Virus record (IMG/VR): IMGVR_UViG_3300042558_005120
Span: 45,207-109,206 of that record
Origin: a virus
Length of the DNA stretch: 64,000 nucleotides
Strand: one strand, 5' to 3'
Part shown: piece by piece, positions 44,301 to 52,121 of the stretch
Layout of the letters: every line of letters begins with the position of its first letter
How positions within the stretch are numbered: position 1 is the stretch's first letter
Notes under the pieces: generated by a model
What the model was told of the DNA's origin: nothing
Database searches by the model: none
What the model saw: only the letters and a program-made list of their open reading frames with translations
Made by a program: the position numbers and the translations under genes

Positions 44301-45842
44301 TGGGTCATTGATAATTTTTCTCAGATATCCACCCAGCTTGCTCGTTTCTCGAATGTCGAATGATTTAATAATCCGAGCATCTTTAAAATATTCAGATATT
44401 GCATCCTTTTTGTTGAAATCTGAGTAATAGCTTTCTGGGTCAATTGGATGATTGACTCTTAAAATAATAAAGAAATCCGGCAACTTTTTACGAATCCACA
44501 AAGGAGCTAAAAATGAATAATTCTCATCATAAAATTTACTTTTTAATTGAGTTATTCCATAATTATAAAAATTATCAAACTGTTGATAGTACTCAGTTTT
44601 ATTATTTAAATACTGATTGTCAAATTGATAAAGACCAAAAACAGTTTCAGTTGGAGTATTTCCATTTTTAAAGAACGAGTATAAATCCTTTTGATAAGTT
44701 GAATTTGTGCTGATTGCAAATCTTTTATATTCACTTTTTGCGAGTTCTTCATTTGCATCAAATGAGTTTAACCAAATATCACCAACTGAGTCTGTTGTAA
44801 TTTTAACATTGCCACTTAACTTTGGGTTTGTTTTTAGTAATGAAAAACTCGTTTGGTCTTCGTATAACGGATCTGTGAAGCTATATTGAATGCCAACCAT
44901 ATCCCTTTGTGTTCGGGCATAATTTTCTGGGTACCCAAAGAAATGGATTTCTTGAAAATCCAAATTAGTTGCAGGTCCTGAGAAATCTTTGACACCGAAT
45001 GGACCCGAGCCTGCATACAAATTAACCAAATTTCTTAAATTTGAATTTGTTACAAGTGGCAATTCTGCAATTAGAATATTTAATTTAAGATGACTAGCTT
45101 CTGCGCCATTATAGTCAATTCGTATCGTTGCTCCTCTGGTTTCAAGATTGTTATTGCTATTAGATGCTATAAATGGTGAAATATTATTGGATGGTATGAC
45201 TATTAATTGATTTATTTTTCTTTCAACGTATCCCGTTCCAGCAATTCCGGGTGCGCCTAATGGAAGGTTATTAGTAGTTCCGTCAAACGGATTCGGCACC
45301 GTGGTGTCATATGTATAGTCAACAATAAAGGAGGGCGAATAAATATTTTCCGCTTGTGTCTGAGAATTTACGCAATTAATATTCCAAGAACCGCTGTCTT
45401 CTGAATAAACCCCAAAGGTAAATAGCCCAGTCGAACCTGTTGCCGCAACAGTAAAAGGATTATCAAAAGTAAGTTCAACTGCGGTACCGCCTTGTACTAT
45501 ACTTGTGATTTCCGTTGGAAGTTGTACTCCTAAATTCTCATAACTCTTTAACGTTAAATTAGTCCCAAGATGATTATATCCGCCGGAAAGTCCTGGAAAC
45601 GGATTACTAGGCTGTGAAATAATATTTCCAGTAGTATTTGAGGTTTTTTCAATCTCAACGTCAGCGATATGAGTTTCAAACGTATTTGGTTGCGGATATA
45701 ATACCAAACATAAAGAATTATTTGGATCAATTGCACCTGGTTCCGCACTGTCATTTCGGGTAATTGTTAAGAAATAACTACTTTTTCCCTGTAGAACTAT
45801 TTCTCGCTCACAGTCTATTTTATAAAAATTAGGACCTGTCAT
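38379..45842 (-). CDS. Giant virion protein (2487 aa), tail/baseplate or fibre
   Basis: 2487 residues, the largest gene in the window. All-beta with Tyr/Asn/Asp-rich repeats and no enzyme motif. Two kinds of small beta module can be read: SGFSVGEKIYIVTGGYYQITAI (near 860) and MYIGATVSGNGIPAGTIVSDI (near 1260). Their relatives occur in the 61400 and 62982 genes. C-terminal EKARAGYKIDKNCQLTTISDFEFEITK looks like a binding tail. The gene is two bases from the 1197-residue gene upstream. Size and position among structural genes suggest a baseplate-fibre component, but no known homologue is recognised. Confidence 0.62.
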   Translation of the reverse strand: MTGPNFYKIDCEREIVLQGKSSYFLTITRNDSAEPGAIDPNNSLCLVLYPQPNTFETHIADVEIEKTSNTTGNIISQPSNPFPGLSGGYNHLGTNLTLKSYENLGVQLPTEITSIVQGGTAVELTFDNPFTVAATGSTGLFTFGVYSEDSGSWNINCVNSQTQAENIYSPSFIVDYTYDTTVPNPFDGTTNNLPLGAPGIAGTGYVERKINQLIVIPSNNISPFIASNSNNNLETRGATIRIDYNGAEASHLKLNILIAELPLVTNSNLRNLVNLYAGSGPFGVKDFSGPATNLDFQEIHFFGYPENYARTQRDMVGIQYSFTDPLYEDQTSFSLLKTNPKLSGNVKITTDSVGDIWLNSFDANEELAKSEYKRFAISTNSTYQKDLYSFFKNGNTPTETVFGLYQFDNQYLNNKTEYYQQFDNFYNYGITQLKSKFYDENYSFLAPLWIRKKLPDFFIILRVNHPIDPESYYSDFNKKDAISEYFKDARIIKSFDIRETSKLGGYLRKIINDPRYKERPLDVSWDQDTATYWNGISYQKATMTGKGEYLYDFYTQDRPVKEFEEYITDGFQRNGIISTNLMNLEFLFDDEEADLYSINRYIGLYVSENQLAEFEIEPTVLGKIFEQTPAPKPGVDGQPYTLRTFVQNNPNGIEIPVNYYHNSTYSVNGTNLPENPGLVVGKFPLPTMVDDPLRLFYIKDRDDVFKRITEIKEVDYGYPGTTDYRRITQLKLFDNSENISKYGGVNDIVSQFPANLLGSGNSQLRLHLLDNNGTGVFETDEELLIKVKRYNDAGGANTYYVQITNVTPTSVSVQYFINQSVDQLAAGFSQPAVGSSVTLTIGNTSGFSVGEKIYIVTGGYYQITAITSTTQMDVVNIGGPQNALPTTAIGQYALLANSLTGEATYFLSPLGFLLNIDNYLTINLLSFGITPYSVLDSWRIEVDFPVIQKFVLPGTLTTSALDAEYKTGYEQFTWKMIASGIGLPAGDAWDYPQYDPNSFEWISQFSNEGSPEDVAGALAMCINSFQNIPVTAWADGRVVYLKSKLQFEEGNSITFIRNLKQTSIYENLGFYEDANVDRGTKLSLVDYNGTGGPNYYLTNVFPEMVDQPASYNIAGSYFVRISRGVNLTTVFVRRYVDPTTYATAIATGVMPVYNFTFPTTDDRYFDSRLPFSIDIKQIPFNTVHEQVYTITSELVVEQLFVGGIKRIRNRAAIEITDAEKYYQNRQIKRSVNLTTGSNNISISPTGMYIGATVSGNGIPAGTIVSDIRATEISISNSATISGSSELTIGSISILNDTVIYQQWYQCLKEMYRRMKGWEVQGKLVYSLPYLEEPTFDAEEYLNGYANYQTKAIIQLDDPTQEFFYSPDKRVVAYSVYRPTMGVFSVYPIKAFDFDYFLSDYAYTPTLEAIKYFESETLESGDTIELYPFNNYKITQTTTATFTMVISAYDGNRKEWLDIDTIVMDGLDTSKSIILNTFYPFYDYDINEYPYKSETVFVSGKQYTAAGRRNYDRRYLYTPDGDIIYPTLFRLRYQSSGADSITITNANYTVDQDIATFNGFAGIQDITSIGDADVIEQLKQNGEFINAFTYQLLFSEYDRLRENYNKDWAVKSKVVPYINKWAQEGTDARDNYYRLNNSMAFGIANISPAENVDFSETALLTQEFPYLDSVPKDYPISNLESTRGYFFSKLSDVVTKSKSWYELFTSDNTNDWFTKYFSVGYPSDLNYNGEPIPKPRDERFTFFKYNDGIGQSQTLFRGGKIQLLSFNETLPGRPLNLDNSEFNDYKFSAITRFEPFEPYAKQKPVDIQVFRNKKWKWVVLLITVRIQDYRTQSGSGEFMFQYFMNDILSNHKQNQFLLDLATPTPLAASSQLRNFYPYNSKPSLGFNDYLDAAALRPRQGMLGGGYVHLGDKKLGGIAADTPSVSPIYTPSLSGPQLEFGFNNIDNRYNFNVLEEIYPIQNNYRIDPTIYTINTNFSKVVARNYGREGFTFNFLTVYKNDSPLRYTIRTSVDNQSRDNVFNTASIKIGAGEYYNGFSALFTPLLSPGFNGSNSPNYLTNQVDNQIPLPEMETYHLEGGTLGFQSIKFYLTYGNLFKLFNTSDPIVEYFDISDAGETKYNPGENTYQLKFISPDAIIKENVLNYSPDQDKPDEFRTIETVGYNIVNTGGREFLLRHRGVYEPKTRDVLSFWLREDSEMSNHFEIDFLLKNTRIDNLSQLTGIVKNYGINKVATAGNIMQIARTSAYKSVYPLVNEIAVDASDYFVFSSTWDGGFYREYSTTSNFTQKDGINEMTEYKTFLASKAMNVPKSFEFHTFNNTDEVTFTVIEPSLSIGIDTLSTGNAAQQSKPNANRPKLIIRLNLRNRLLRQLLSDIDSIPNNDFERLLTITSNTTLSGLTQTEIDELKVEYFTKNILQLYEVFNISLYFKNQKGLDILNLNLTELEKARAGYKIDKNCQLTTISDFEFEITKILDPKVDAGFSLAATLKRI

Positions 45843-45843
45843 T

Positions 45844-48800
45844 TTATATTGTTAGTGTTTTAATTGTATTTTTGTTGTAAACAATATTTTGTAACTCTTT
45901 GTTAATTACAGGAGTTGCGGTAGCAACAACTTGGCTTAATGATGTTTTCTTATATGCTGCACTTACTTGGATATCAAATGAGAAAACAGATTCGTCTTGT
46001 GAATAAACGTCTAAACCAATTCTTCTACTATATTGTAATTGTTTCGGATATACTGTTGTTCCATTATAACCTCCAACATATCCATTTCCAGCGCCACCGG
46101 CGGGGCCGTAATAGTCTTCCATTCGGAATTGGAAAATAATTGGAATTAGGATTGCATTATTATCCCCGGTTTCAACTTCTTTCTTGGAACGAGCATCTGT
46201 TCCGTCTACGTTTAATTGATTGAAAGTTGATGGCCCAACAAATAGATATGAACCGCAAGTCTGTTCACCAATCAAATAACGGTCGTCTGAGATGAATCCA
46301 AATTTATCTGGTAATTCGTTTAAACTGCTTGGAGAGTATGGTGTTGCTGTTGTTGTATTAGCTAAAAATCTTTGATAATAAGCTAGTTGTGGTGACCATT
46401 TTCCAGTTGACGATACACTAGAATTTACACCAAAGGCGTGGACGAATCTTGATACTGCTTCATTTGCTAATGGAAATCCAGTTGTTGTATCAATTGTAAC
46501 ATCTGGTGTTTGGAAGCTGTTAACACCTGATAGGTTAATAGCCGTTCCGCCATTTAAAGCAGGATGGTCAGTATGAATACAAAATGCAGAAACTGTACCA
46601 TTTCCGTTTGGTAATGTTCCAGTATAGCTTCCTCGCCAAATAAAAGGTTCAGTCCCGGTTCCAGGAACAGTTGGAACCAGTTTTCTATCAATTAACGTGG
46701 GCGTTTCAATGTAAAGAGGATTTAATAAACCAATATCAGTAAATCGACTAAACATAAATTGTCCGGTTGTTTGTCCACTTTGATAATATGCGGTTGTGTA
46801 TTTATTCGCATTATTAGTATCAGACGCACCTATACTTGTTTGAACAATTGGTGTTCGGTCATATTTACGGAATTTATTATAGTCGCTATCATTACTTGGC
46901 GCAAAAAGAGTACTTGAAATTGCAGCGTATGGAGAGCCCACGCCAAATGTTGGAATTGGTGGAGTTGAAGTACTTGTTAAAGTTGTTGGCAACGGCCCTC
47001 CGATTCCACCTGGAAATACAGAAACTAATTGTAAAGGTGTTGCTTCGCTATTTTGTATTGCAATTTGATAAGTTTTATTAACAATTGCACCTCTTTGCTC
47101 ATTTGCCGGCAATAAATCAACATAGTCTCGGTAGTATCCAGCAAATAGTTGAACAACATCTCCGGTATTGATTGCTACTTTAGCATTATTGTCTGGGTCA
47201 ATAATAAAAACTGCAATTTTTCCAGTAACTCTATTTAAACGGTCTTCTAACGTGGCAATTCTTGTTTCATATTCTTTGAGTTTTTCATATAAAGAAATAA
47301 CATTTCCCTCAGATGTATAGAAATTTGAAGAAACCACATCAGCATTATGTGCATAATATCTTTCGGCTGCATTGAACGAACTGCTCAGGTGTGTATATAA
47401 TCCTTGAGCCTGAAGGTCGGTTTCAACTCTAACAATAATAGATTCACTTGATGCTTCTTGAAGTGCAACTGTTGCTTCGTCTTCAGTAATCAAATCGGTT
47501 GGGAACTCAATTGAAATTGTTGCTGATGGCTCAGACAAAAGTGGATTTAATGGCCATCCCGCTTCTGAAACTGAAACAATATAAAATTCAACGGTTTCAC
47601 CTTTGCTAATCGGAATGTCTACTTGATTGATATTAATAATATCTGCATCTTCAACGTTTTCTTCAGCCCAAACGTATTTACCGGTCCCAATGTCGTAAAC
47701 CTTAGGTCTGATTTCCGATTTGACCATTTGCAAATTACTGTATGTTCCTCTTTTTACTTGTCCATTTTGATCTGTATATTCGTATTGTTTGACATTACTT
47801 TGACTGCCATCCGGGCGAACATACCGATAATAAGTATAGAATTGAATTACACTTTGTGAACCAGTTTTAGGATCGAGTTTTGGATTTGGAATTCCAAAAA
47901 AACCTCGGATTCTATATTTAGGTGAATCCAATGCTGCAGGTGCATCTTTTCCAATTGCAGTTAATTCATTAACAATCGAAGAATAAAGTGAAGATTTTGA
48001 GCCAAGTTCACGGATCAAACTATCCAAGTCATTTTTTACTGCTCTTCTTTCAGTATCTGAATTAAACTTTTGAGAATTAAGAGTTTCTTTCTTTTTATCA
48101 ATTGCCTTTTCCAATTCAACAATTTCTGAAGAAAGTTTAACTTTATCAGATTGTTTTTTTCTGATACTTTGAACAGTTGCTTGATCCAATTTATGGTCGT
48201 TGACTAAAACTACACTAAAATTAGTAGCGTCAACCACCGGTGCATCTGGGGTCAATCCATCAACTGCAGAGATTTGATTTTCTTTTGCCTGACTTAATAG
48301 TAAATTTCCAAAATCTAAAACATTATCTTGGTAAAATTTTTGCATTGTTACCTGTCCAGTTTCACCGTCAATATTTAAATCATTTGTTGAGAACGAAATA
48401 CCAGGAGAGTAAATAGTTGAAATAAGATTTTCCTCATCATTCACGGTTCGGAAAAATACAACCAGACTTTCATTAAATCCAATACCTACATTTACCGTTT
48501 TGGGTGAAAAGGTCTCAGAGTAATATTCAATAGATTCTCCAACTACGATTGGGTCATATCCACTTAACCTGCGTAATCTAACAAATTTTGTACTTGCATC
48601 TATTTCGATAACTTCGTATAAAGATTCGGCTTTTATCATTCGGTCACCCGGACGTAAAACTTGTGTGTCCTTGGTCAATGATAAGTTATCTGTGTAAGTT
48701 AATTTGTTTAATAAATACCAACGTTTTGTTGAAGTTGTATTGTCCGGATTTGTAACGGTTCGGTCTTCAGAATTAACCACAACAAAATCACCCGAGAATC

Positions 48801-49437
48801 GAACAATTGAAAGCGGAAGGTCAATAACCTCATCATCTATAAAATAGTTGATACCGTTTTTCTGCAAGTCAACCATCAAAGAGACATAATCCAAGTTATT
48901 TCTACCTTTCAAATTGTCAGTATAATAAGCAACCTTTCGATCTGTATCAAGATTTAAAATCATTCTTTTAACATACACCTTTGACTCTTGCTGTGGTATA
49001 TAAGGTGTAACATCAAAACTTACTTTTAATGCCGGCGTATATAAACTTTCAAAAAACCAATTGTTCTCAGCAATAAATTTTGTCGGAACAGTAACTTGTC
49101 CAATTGGTTTTGGATTTTTAATGTATGCTGCTTGGTAGATTTTTTTAAACGAACCGTCCGGCATTCGGATGAAAGCGTCACTACCATCAAATCCCATCAA
49201 CTTCTGGATTGTTGTGTCAATTCGAGCAATGCTACTTTTTAGATATCCAAATGAAGGTATACTGTAAGTTTGCACCGTTCCATCGAGACCTGTTACACTT
49301 ATCTGTACGGTTTCTGAATTTGAAATCGTTGCAGTTTGAACTTGTTGAAGTGTAGTTAAAGCATTATTTTGCAATCGGATAAAATTTGCTAAAATCGTAG
49401 CAAAACTATTATCAGTTGTATTTGGATTTGTTGCCAT
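45844..49437 (-). CDS. Large baseplate-like structural protein with central coiled coil
   Basis: 1197 residues. N-terminal helical part, then beta sequence (FFESLYTPALKVSFDVTPYIP). A coiled coil at about residues 420-495 contains VKLSSEIVELEKAIDKKKETL and further heptads. Then come a fibronectin-like stretch (GETVEFYIVSVSEAGWPLNPLLSEPS), a second helix EKLKEYETRIATLEDRLNRV near 735-755, and a Thr/Gly-rich C-terminal beta domain. This modular layout fits a baseplate wedge or fibre-connector protein. The order (715-aa, 1197-aa, 2487-aa, 2174-aa genes) forms one structural operon. Confidence 0.62.
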   Translation of the reverse strand: MATNPNTTDNSFATILANFIRLQNNALTTLQQVQTATISNSETVQISVTGLDGTVQTYSIPSFGYLKSSIARIDTTIQKLMGFDGSDAFIRMPDGSFKKIYQAAYIKNPKPIGQVTVPTKFIAENNWFFESLYTPALKVSFDVTPYIPQQESKVYVKRMILNLDTDRKVAYYTDNLKGRNNLDYVSLMVDLQKNGINYFIDDEVIDLPLSIVRFSGDFVVVNSEDRTVTNPDNTTSTKRWYLLNKLTYTDNLSLTKDTQVLRPGDRMIKAESLYEVIEIDASTKFVRLRRLSGYDPIVVGESIEYYSETFSPKTVNVGIGFNESLVVFFRTVNDEENLISTIYSPGISFSTNDLNIDGETGQVTMQKFYQDNVLDFGNLLLSQAKENQISAVDGLTPDAPVVDATNFSVVLVNDHKLDQATVQSIRKKQSDKVKLSSEIVELEKAIDKKKETLNSQKFNSDTERRAVKNDLDSLIRELGSKSSLYSSIVNELTAIGKDAPAALDSPKYRIRGFFGIPNPKLDPKTGSQSVIQFYTYYRYVRPDGSQSNVKQYEYTDQNGQVKRGTYSNLQMVKSEIRPKVYDIGTGKYVWAEENVEDADIININQVDIPISKGETVEFYIVSVSEAGWPLNPLLSEPSATISIEFPTDLITEDEATVALQEASSESIIVRVETDLQAQGLYTHLSSSFNAAERYYAHNADVVSSNFYTSEGNVISLYEKLKEYETRIATLEDRLNRVTGKIAVFIIDPDNNAKVAINTGDVVQLFAGYYRDYVDLLPANEQRGAIVNKTYQIAIQNSEATPLQLVSVFPGGIGGPLPTTLTSTSTPPIPTFGVGSPYAAISSTLFAPSNDSDYNKFRKYDRTPIVQTSIGASDTNNANKYTTAYYQSGQTTGQFMFSRFTDIGLLNPLYIETPTLIDRKLVPTVPGTGTEPFIWRGSYTGTLPNGNGTVSAFCIHTDHPALNGGTAINLSGVNSFQTPDVTIDTTTGFPLANEAVSRFVHAFGVNSSVSSTGKWSPQLAYYQRFLANTTTATPYSPSSLNELPDKFGFISDDRYLIGEQTCGSYLFVGPSTFNQLNVDGTDARSKKEVETGDNNAILIPIIFQFRMEDYYGPAGGAGNGYVGGYNGTTVYPKQLQYSRRIGLDVYSQDESVFSFDIQVSAAYKKTSLSQVVATATPVINKELQNIVYNKNTIKTLTI

Positions 49438-49445
49438 CTTTATTA

Positions 49446-49460
49446 TTTATATATGTATTT
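49446..49460 (-). promoter_or_regulatory. Candidate late promoter (ATATATAAATA)
   Basis: Minus-strand AAATACATATATAAA, with TATAAATA close to the T4 late promoter word, about 12-20 bases before the ATG at 49437. Less certain, because any A+T-rich gap can contain it. Confidence 0.4.
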
Positions 49461-51607
49461 TAAAAAATATCAGCAGTAAACGTATAAGTTGCTGGGTCTA
49501 AGCAAACCAATTCAATCGTGGGTGCATTATTTCTGGATTCAAAATCTAAGTAAGAAACAAATGCAATTTCAGCTGAGTAAGGGAATCCCGTATTTAATTT
49601 GTCCAACGCATCTGAGTAGATAATAAAATTAAAACTTCCATTGCTGTTATCTAAATCGATTCCATTTGTAAATGAAATTCGAATTATTTGTCCTTTTTCC
49701 CAAGTCAATTGTGAGTCATCAATATAGACAATAACATCTCGGTCAACAATCAAAGGATTACCAGGTGAACCATCTGTAATTTTTAAATAATTACTAAATG
49801 TGTTTAGTTGATGTATATATGCGTAGTTAGTTGGGTTCGCTGCAAAGTCACTTAGGATACTTACTTGTGGACGAGTTCCAACATTAAACGCTTGATTGTT
49901 ATTAATTACCTTAACTTGTCCCGCTTGTGATTTGTCTAATGTAATTCCTTGTCCCGGAACTAAGATATCTAGGTTATAAGACATCTCAACCGAAGTTTTA
50001 TTTTGGTAAATGTTTGTGATTTCCTGGTAGTTTCTTTGGATTAAATTGAGTAAGTTTTGCGTGTTTGTATAAATTGCTGCATTGTCAGAAACCGAATCAA
50101 CTAATTCTGCAATTTGTAATTTAATCTCTTCTGCATTTTCATTTGTTAAGATAAATTCTTGAAGTTCACTGAATTTAATTTGCAAGTCACTAATTACTTG
50201 TTGATTTCCCGTTAATAAAGTAACAGCGGTCATCATCTCATTTAATGCCTCCATATACAATTCCAATGAATATGGATTGTAGTTATTAATGTTTGTCTCA
50301 ATTGCAGTATCTTGAGTATTGACATCAAATTTCAAATTAACTCTGAAAGAATACGAGTTTCCATTTTCACCTGTAAGTGAATTTGGTTTATATTTTGTCA
50401 AGCGTGGAATTACCCCGCCTCCTGCAGGTAGCGGATCAACATTGTCTAAGAAAAGAACACCAAACAAGTTGGTAGTACTGTTACTTGGATTTGCAGGGTC
50501 GTATAAATCATAATAGATTAGGACCGCATTAAAATCAAAAGTCTGAGCATTTGCAGTTTCGTTAAATGTTCCAAAATCTTTAGTTTGCAAACTACTGATT
50601 CCCGAATAAACTTCTGGTAAAAATTCAAGTGAAATACCGTCAAGTTTTGAGCGAGTATATTCAACTTCTTTATTGACACTTTCAATTTTAAATCGGTCAT
50701 TTGCCGAATTACCAAAAGAACTAGGTTCTAGGAAATAAGTATTTGCAATCGGATTACTAAACCACCATTGGAATCCTGGGTTACCGTTTTGCACCCAAGC
50801 GTTTAGTGTTGTATTGAAATAGTAATAATTGCCAGTTGCGCCAAATGGGTCGGTAACGGTAAAAGTAAACCCATCGCTATCATAAAACGCAAATGTGCTG
50901 AGTCCTGCAGGTTGGACTGAACTTGCATCCCTTCCAAAAAGATATTCAGCAGCTAAAGGATTTGCAGGTTGGTTTGTAAATATTTGCCCCGGACCGTAGT
51001 TGTTATCAGCAATTGCATTAAATAAAACTGTCGGCGTATTTCCGTGTGATGTCGGGATGTAAATATAAACTTCACTAAAAGCATTGATATTATTTTTAAC
51101 ATTGTTAATAATATTAATGTCTCCAATATAACGAACTACCTTTTTATAAGTCGGACTGTCGTTTTCTTCAACCCAACGAAGACCGTAAACACTTGATGAG
51201 ATTTCACCAGAAACTGCTTCACGGAAACGAATTGCGCCCATTTCCTTAAGCCACTTAAAGAAAACCCTTTCAGATACAGTTCTGTCTACTGTTGCATCAT
51301 ATTGTGGATTGCTGGCAATAATTGATTCCAGGTTCAAACAATAGTTTTGGAAACTTTCAGCAAAGTAATCGTTTTCAGTTTTTGAGCCGTCAATTTCGGT
51401 GTAAGCACCGGGTGTATTTGATAGCCCGATAAAGTTTTCGCCCAGAGCTGGGTTTCGAATATCTGGGATATTCAATAAAGAAAATTTTGAAAATTTAAAT
51501 TTCTTTTGCGAATTATTGAATGTTAATCCAAGATCTTCAGAAGCTGAAGAAAACGTGTAAAAAGTCCCACCCTGTAGGCGAATAGGTTTAATTAACGGTG
51601 CTATCAT
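49460..51607 (-). CDS. Baseplate/tail structural protein, unknown (715 aa)
   Basis: 715 residues. First gene of the large structural operon. Opening IKPIRLQGGTFYTFSSASEDL; a helical KWLKEMGAIRFREAVSGE near 115-130; beta-rich middle; long helix about 450-530 (LEEFILTN-type, KLQIAELVDSVSDNAAIYTNTQNLLNLIQ); and a C-terminal beta domain ending PATYTFTADIF. A mixed beta/helix structural protein; T4 gp6/gp7-type wedge proteins are possible relatives but not established. It has its own GATATATAACT promoter-like signal. Confidence 0.58.
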   Translation of the reverse strand: MIAPLIKPIRLQGGTFYTFSSASEDLGLTFNNSQKKFKFSKFSLLNIPDIRNPALGENFIGLSNTPGAYTEIDGSKTENDYFAESFQNYCLNLESIIASNPQYDATVDRTVSERVFFKWLKEMGAIRFREAVSGEISSSVYGLRWVEENDSPTYKKVVRYIGDINIINNVKNNINAFSEVYIYIPTSHGNTPTVLFNAIADNNYGPGQIFTNQPANPLAAEYLFGRDASSVQPAGLSTFAFYDSDGFTFTVTDPFGATGNYYYFNTTLNAWVQNGNPGFQWWFSNPIANTYFLEPSSFGNSANDRFKIESVNKEVEYTRSKLDGISLEFLPEVYSGISSLQTKDFGTFNETANAQTFDFNAVLIYYDLYDPANPSNSTTNLFGVLFLDNVDPLPAGGGVIPRLTKYKPNSLTGENGNSYSFRVNLKFDVNTQDTAIETNINNYNPYSLELYMEALNEMMTAVTLLTGNQQVISDLQIKFSELQEFILTNENAEEIKLQIAELVDSVSDNAAIYTNTQNLLNLIQRNYQEITNIYQNKTSVEMSYNLDILVPGQGITLDKSQAGQVKVINNNQAFNVGTRPQVSILSDFAANPTNYAYIHQLNTFSNYLKITDGSPGNPLIVDRDVIVYIDDSQLTWEKGQIIRISFTNGIDLDNSNGSFNFIIYSDALDKLNTGFPYSAEIAFVSYLDFESRNNAPTIELVCLDPATYTFTADIF

Positions 51608-51630
51608 ATTATTACTATTTTAACGAATAT

Positions 51631-51647
51631 TTAAGTTATATATCATA
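51631..51647 (-). promoter_or_regulatory. Candidate late promoter (TATGATATATAACTTAA)
   Basis: Minus-strand TATGATATATAACTTAA, 25-40 bases before the ATG at 51607. It heads the big structural operon and fits the GATATATA(C/A)T family. Confidence 0.58.
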
Positions 51648-51680
51648 GCCGCTACTCTATATCTTTTTTTAGAAACAAAA

Positions 51681-51711
51681 AAAGTTGACAAATTTCAAAT
51701 CTGCCAACTTT
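51681..51711 (-). terminator. Terminator after the second packaged-protein cassette
   Basis: Stem AAAGTTG/CAACTTT (7 bp, extended by CA/TG past one mismatch) with a ~17-base loop, followed on the minus strand by TTTTTTTG. It ends transcripts from the cassette before the structural operon's own promoter. Confidence 0.6.
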
Positions 51712-51771
51712 CGTTTGTTTTTTTATTTTTATTAGAGAGATGTTCTCATTCGTTTCACATCCGAGACAATT

Positions 51772-52110
51772 TTAACTATAAGATATTTCAATACCTTCTC
51801 CACCAGTACCATCTTCTAATACAATAGTTTCTCCATTTGAAAATTCTAACTGTACTTCATACAGATCTATTTTTACATTTTTAATAGCAGTATTTTTTAT
51901 TTGTGTTTCATCACCTGATGCAATATCTATATCTGCACCGCCAGCACACGCAAAAGATATATTTGTAGTAGGAGTTACTAAAACAAACTCACCTGACTTG
52001 GTTAAATATTGAGCCTTAATAATTTGCTTACCAGCGCTTATCAATTTTTTTTCTTCTGGTGAGTTGTTTGCTTCATTTAAGAAGCCGTCAAATGTTTGGA
52101 TGTGTTTCAT
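51772..52110 (-). CDS. Capsid-targeted protein, unknown (112 aa)
   Basis: 112 residues, leader MKHIQTFDGFLNE followed by A. After a short helical NNSPEEKKLISAGKQIIKA the rest is all beta: EFVLVTPTTNISFACAGGADIDI, KNVKIDLYEVQLEFSNGETIVL, and an end GGEGIEISYS. The N-terminal helix plus jelly-roll-like sheet could be a small binding domain, but no family is recognised. Last gene of the second cassette before a terminator. Confidence 0.62.
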   Translation of the reverse strand: MKHIQTFDGFLNEANNSPEEKKLISAGKQIIKAQYLTKSGEFVLVTPTTNISFACAGGADIDIASGDETQIKNTAIKNVKIDLYEVQLEFSNGETIVLEDGTGGEGIEISYS

Positions 52111-52121
52111 TATATGTTTTC

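Noticed and set aside
51715-51771. Short reading frame ending KRMRTSL after the 51772 gene
   Set aside because: Only about 14 codons without start or leader; may be a remnant but cannot be supported.
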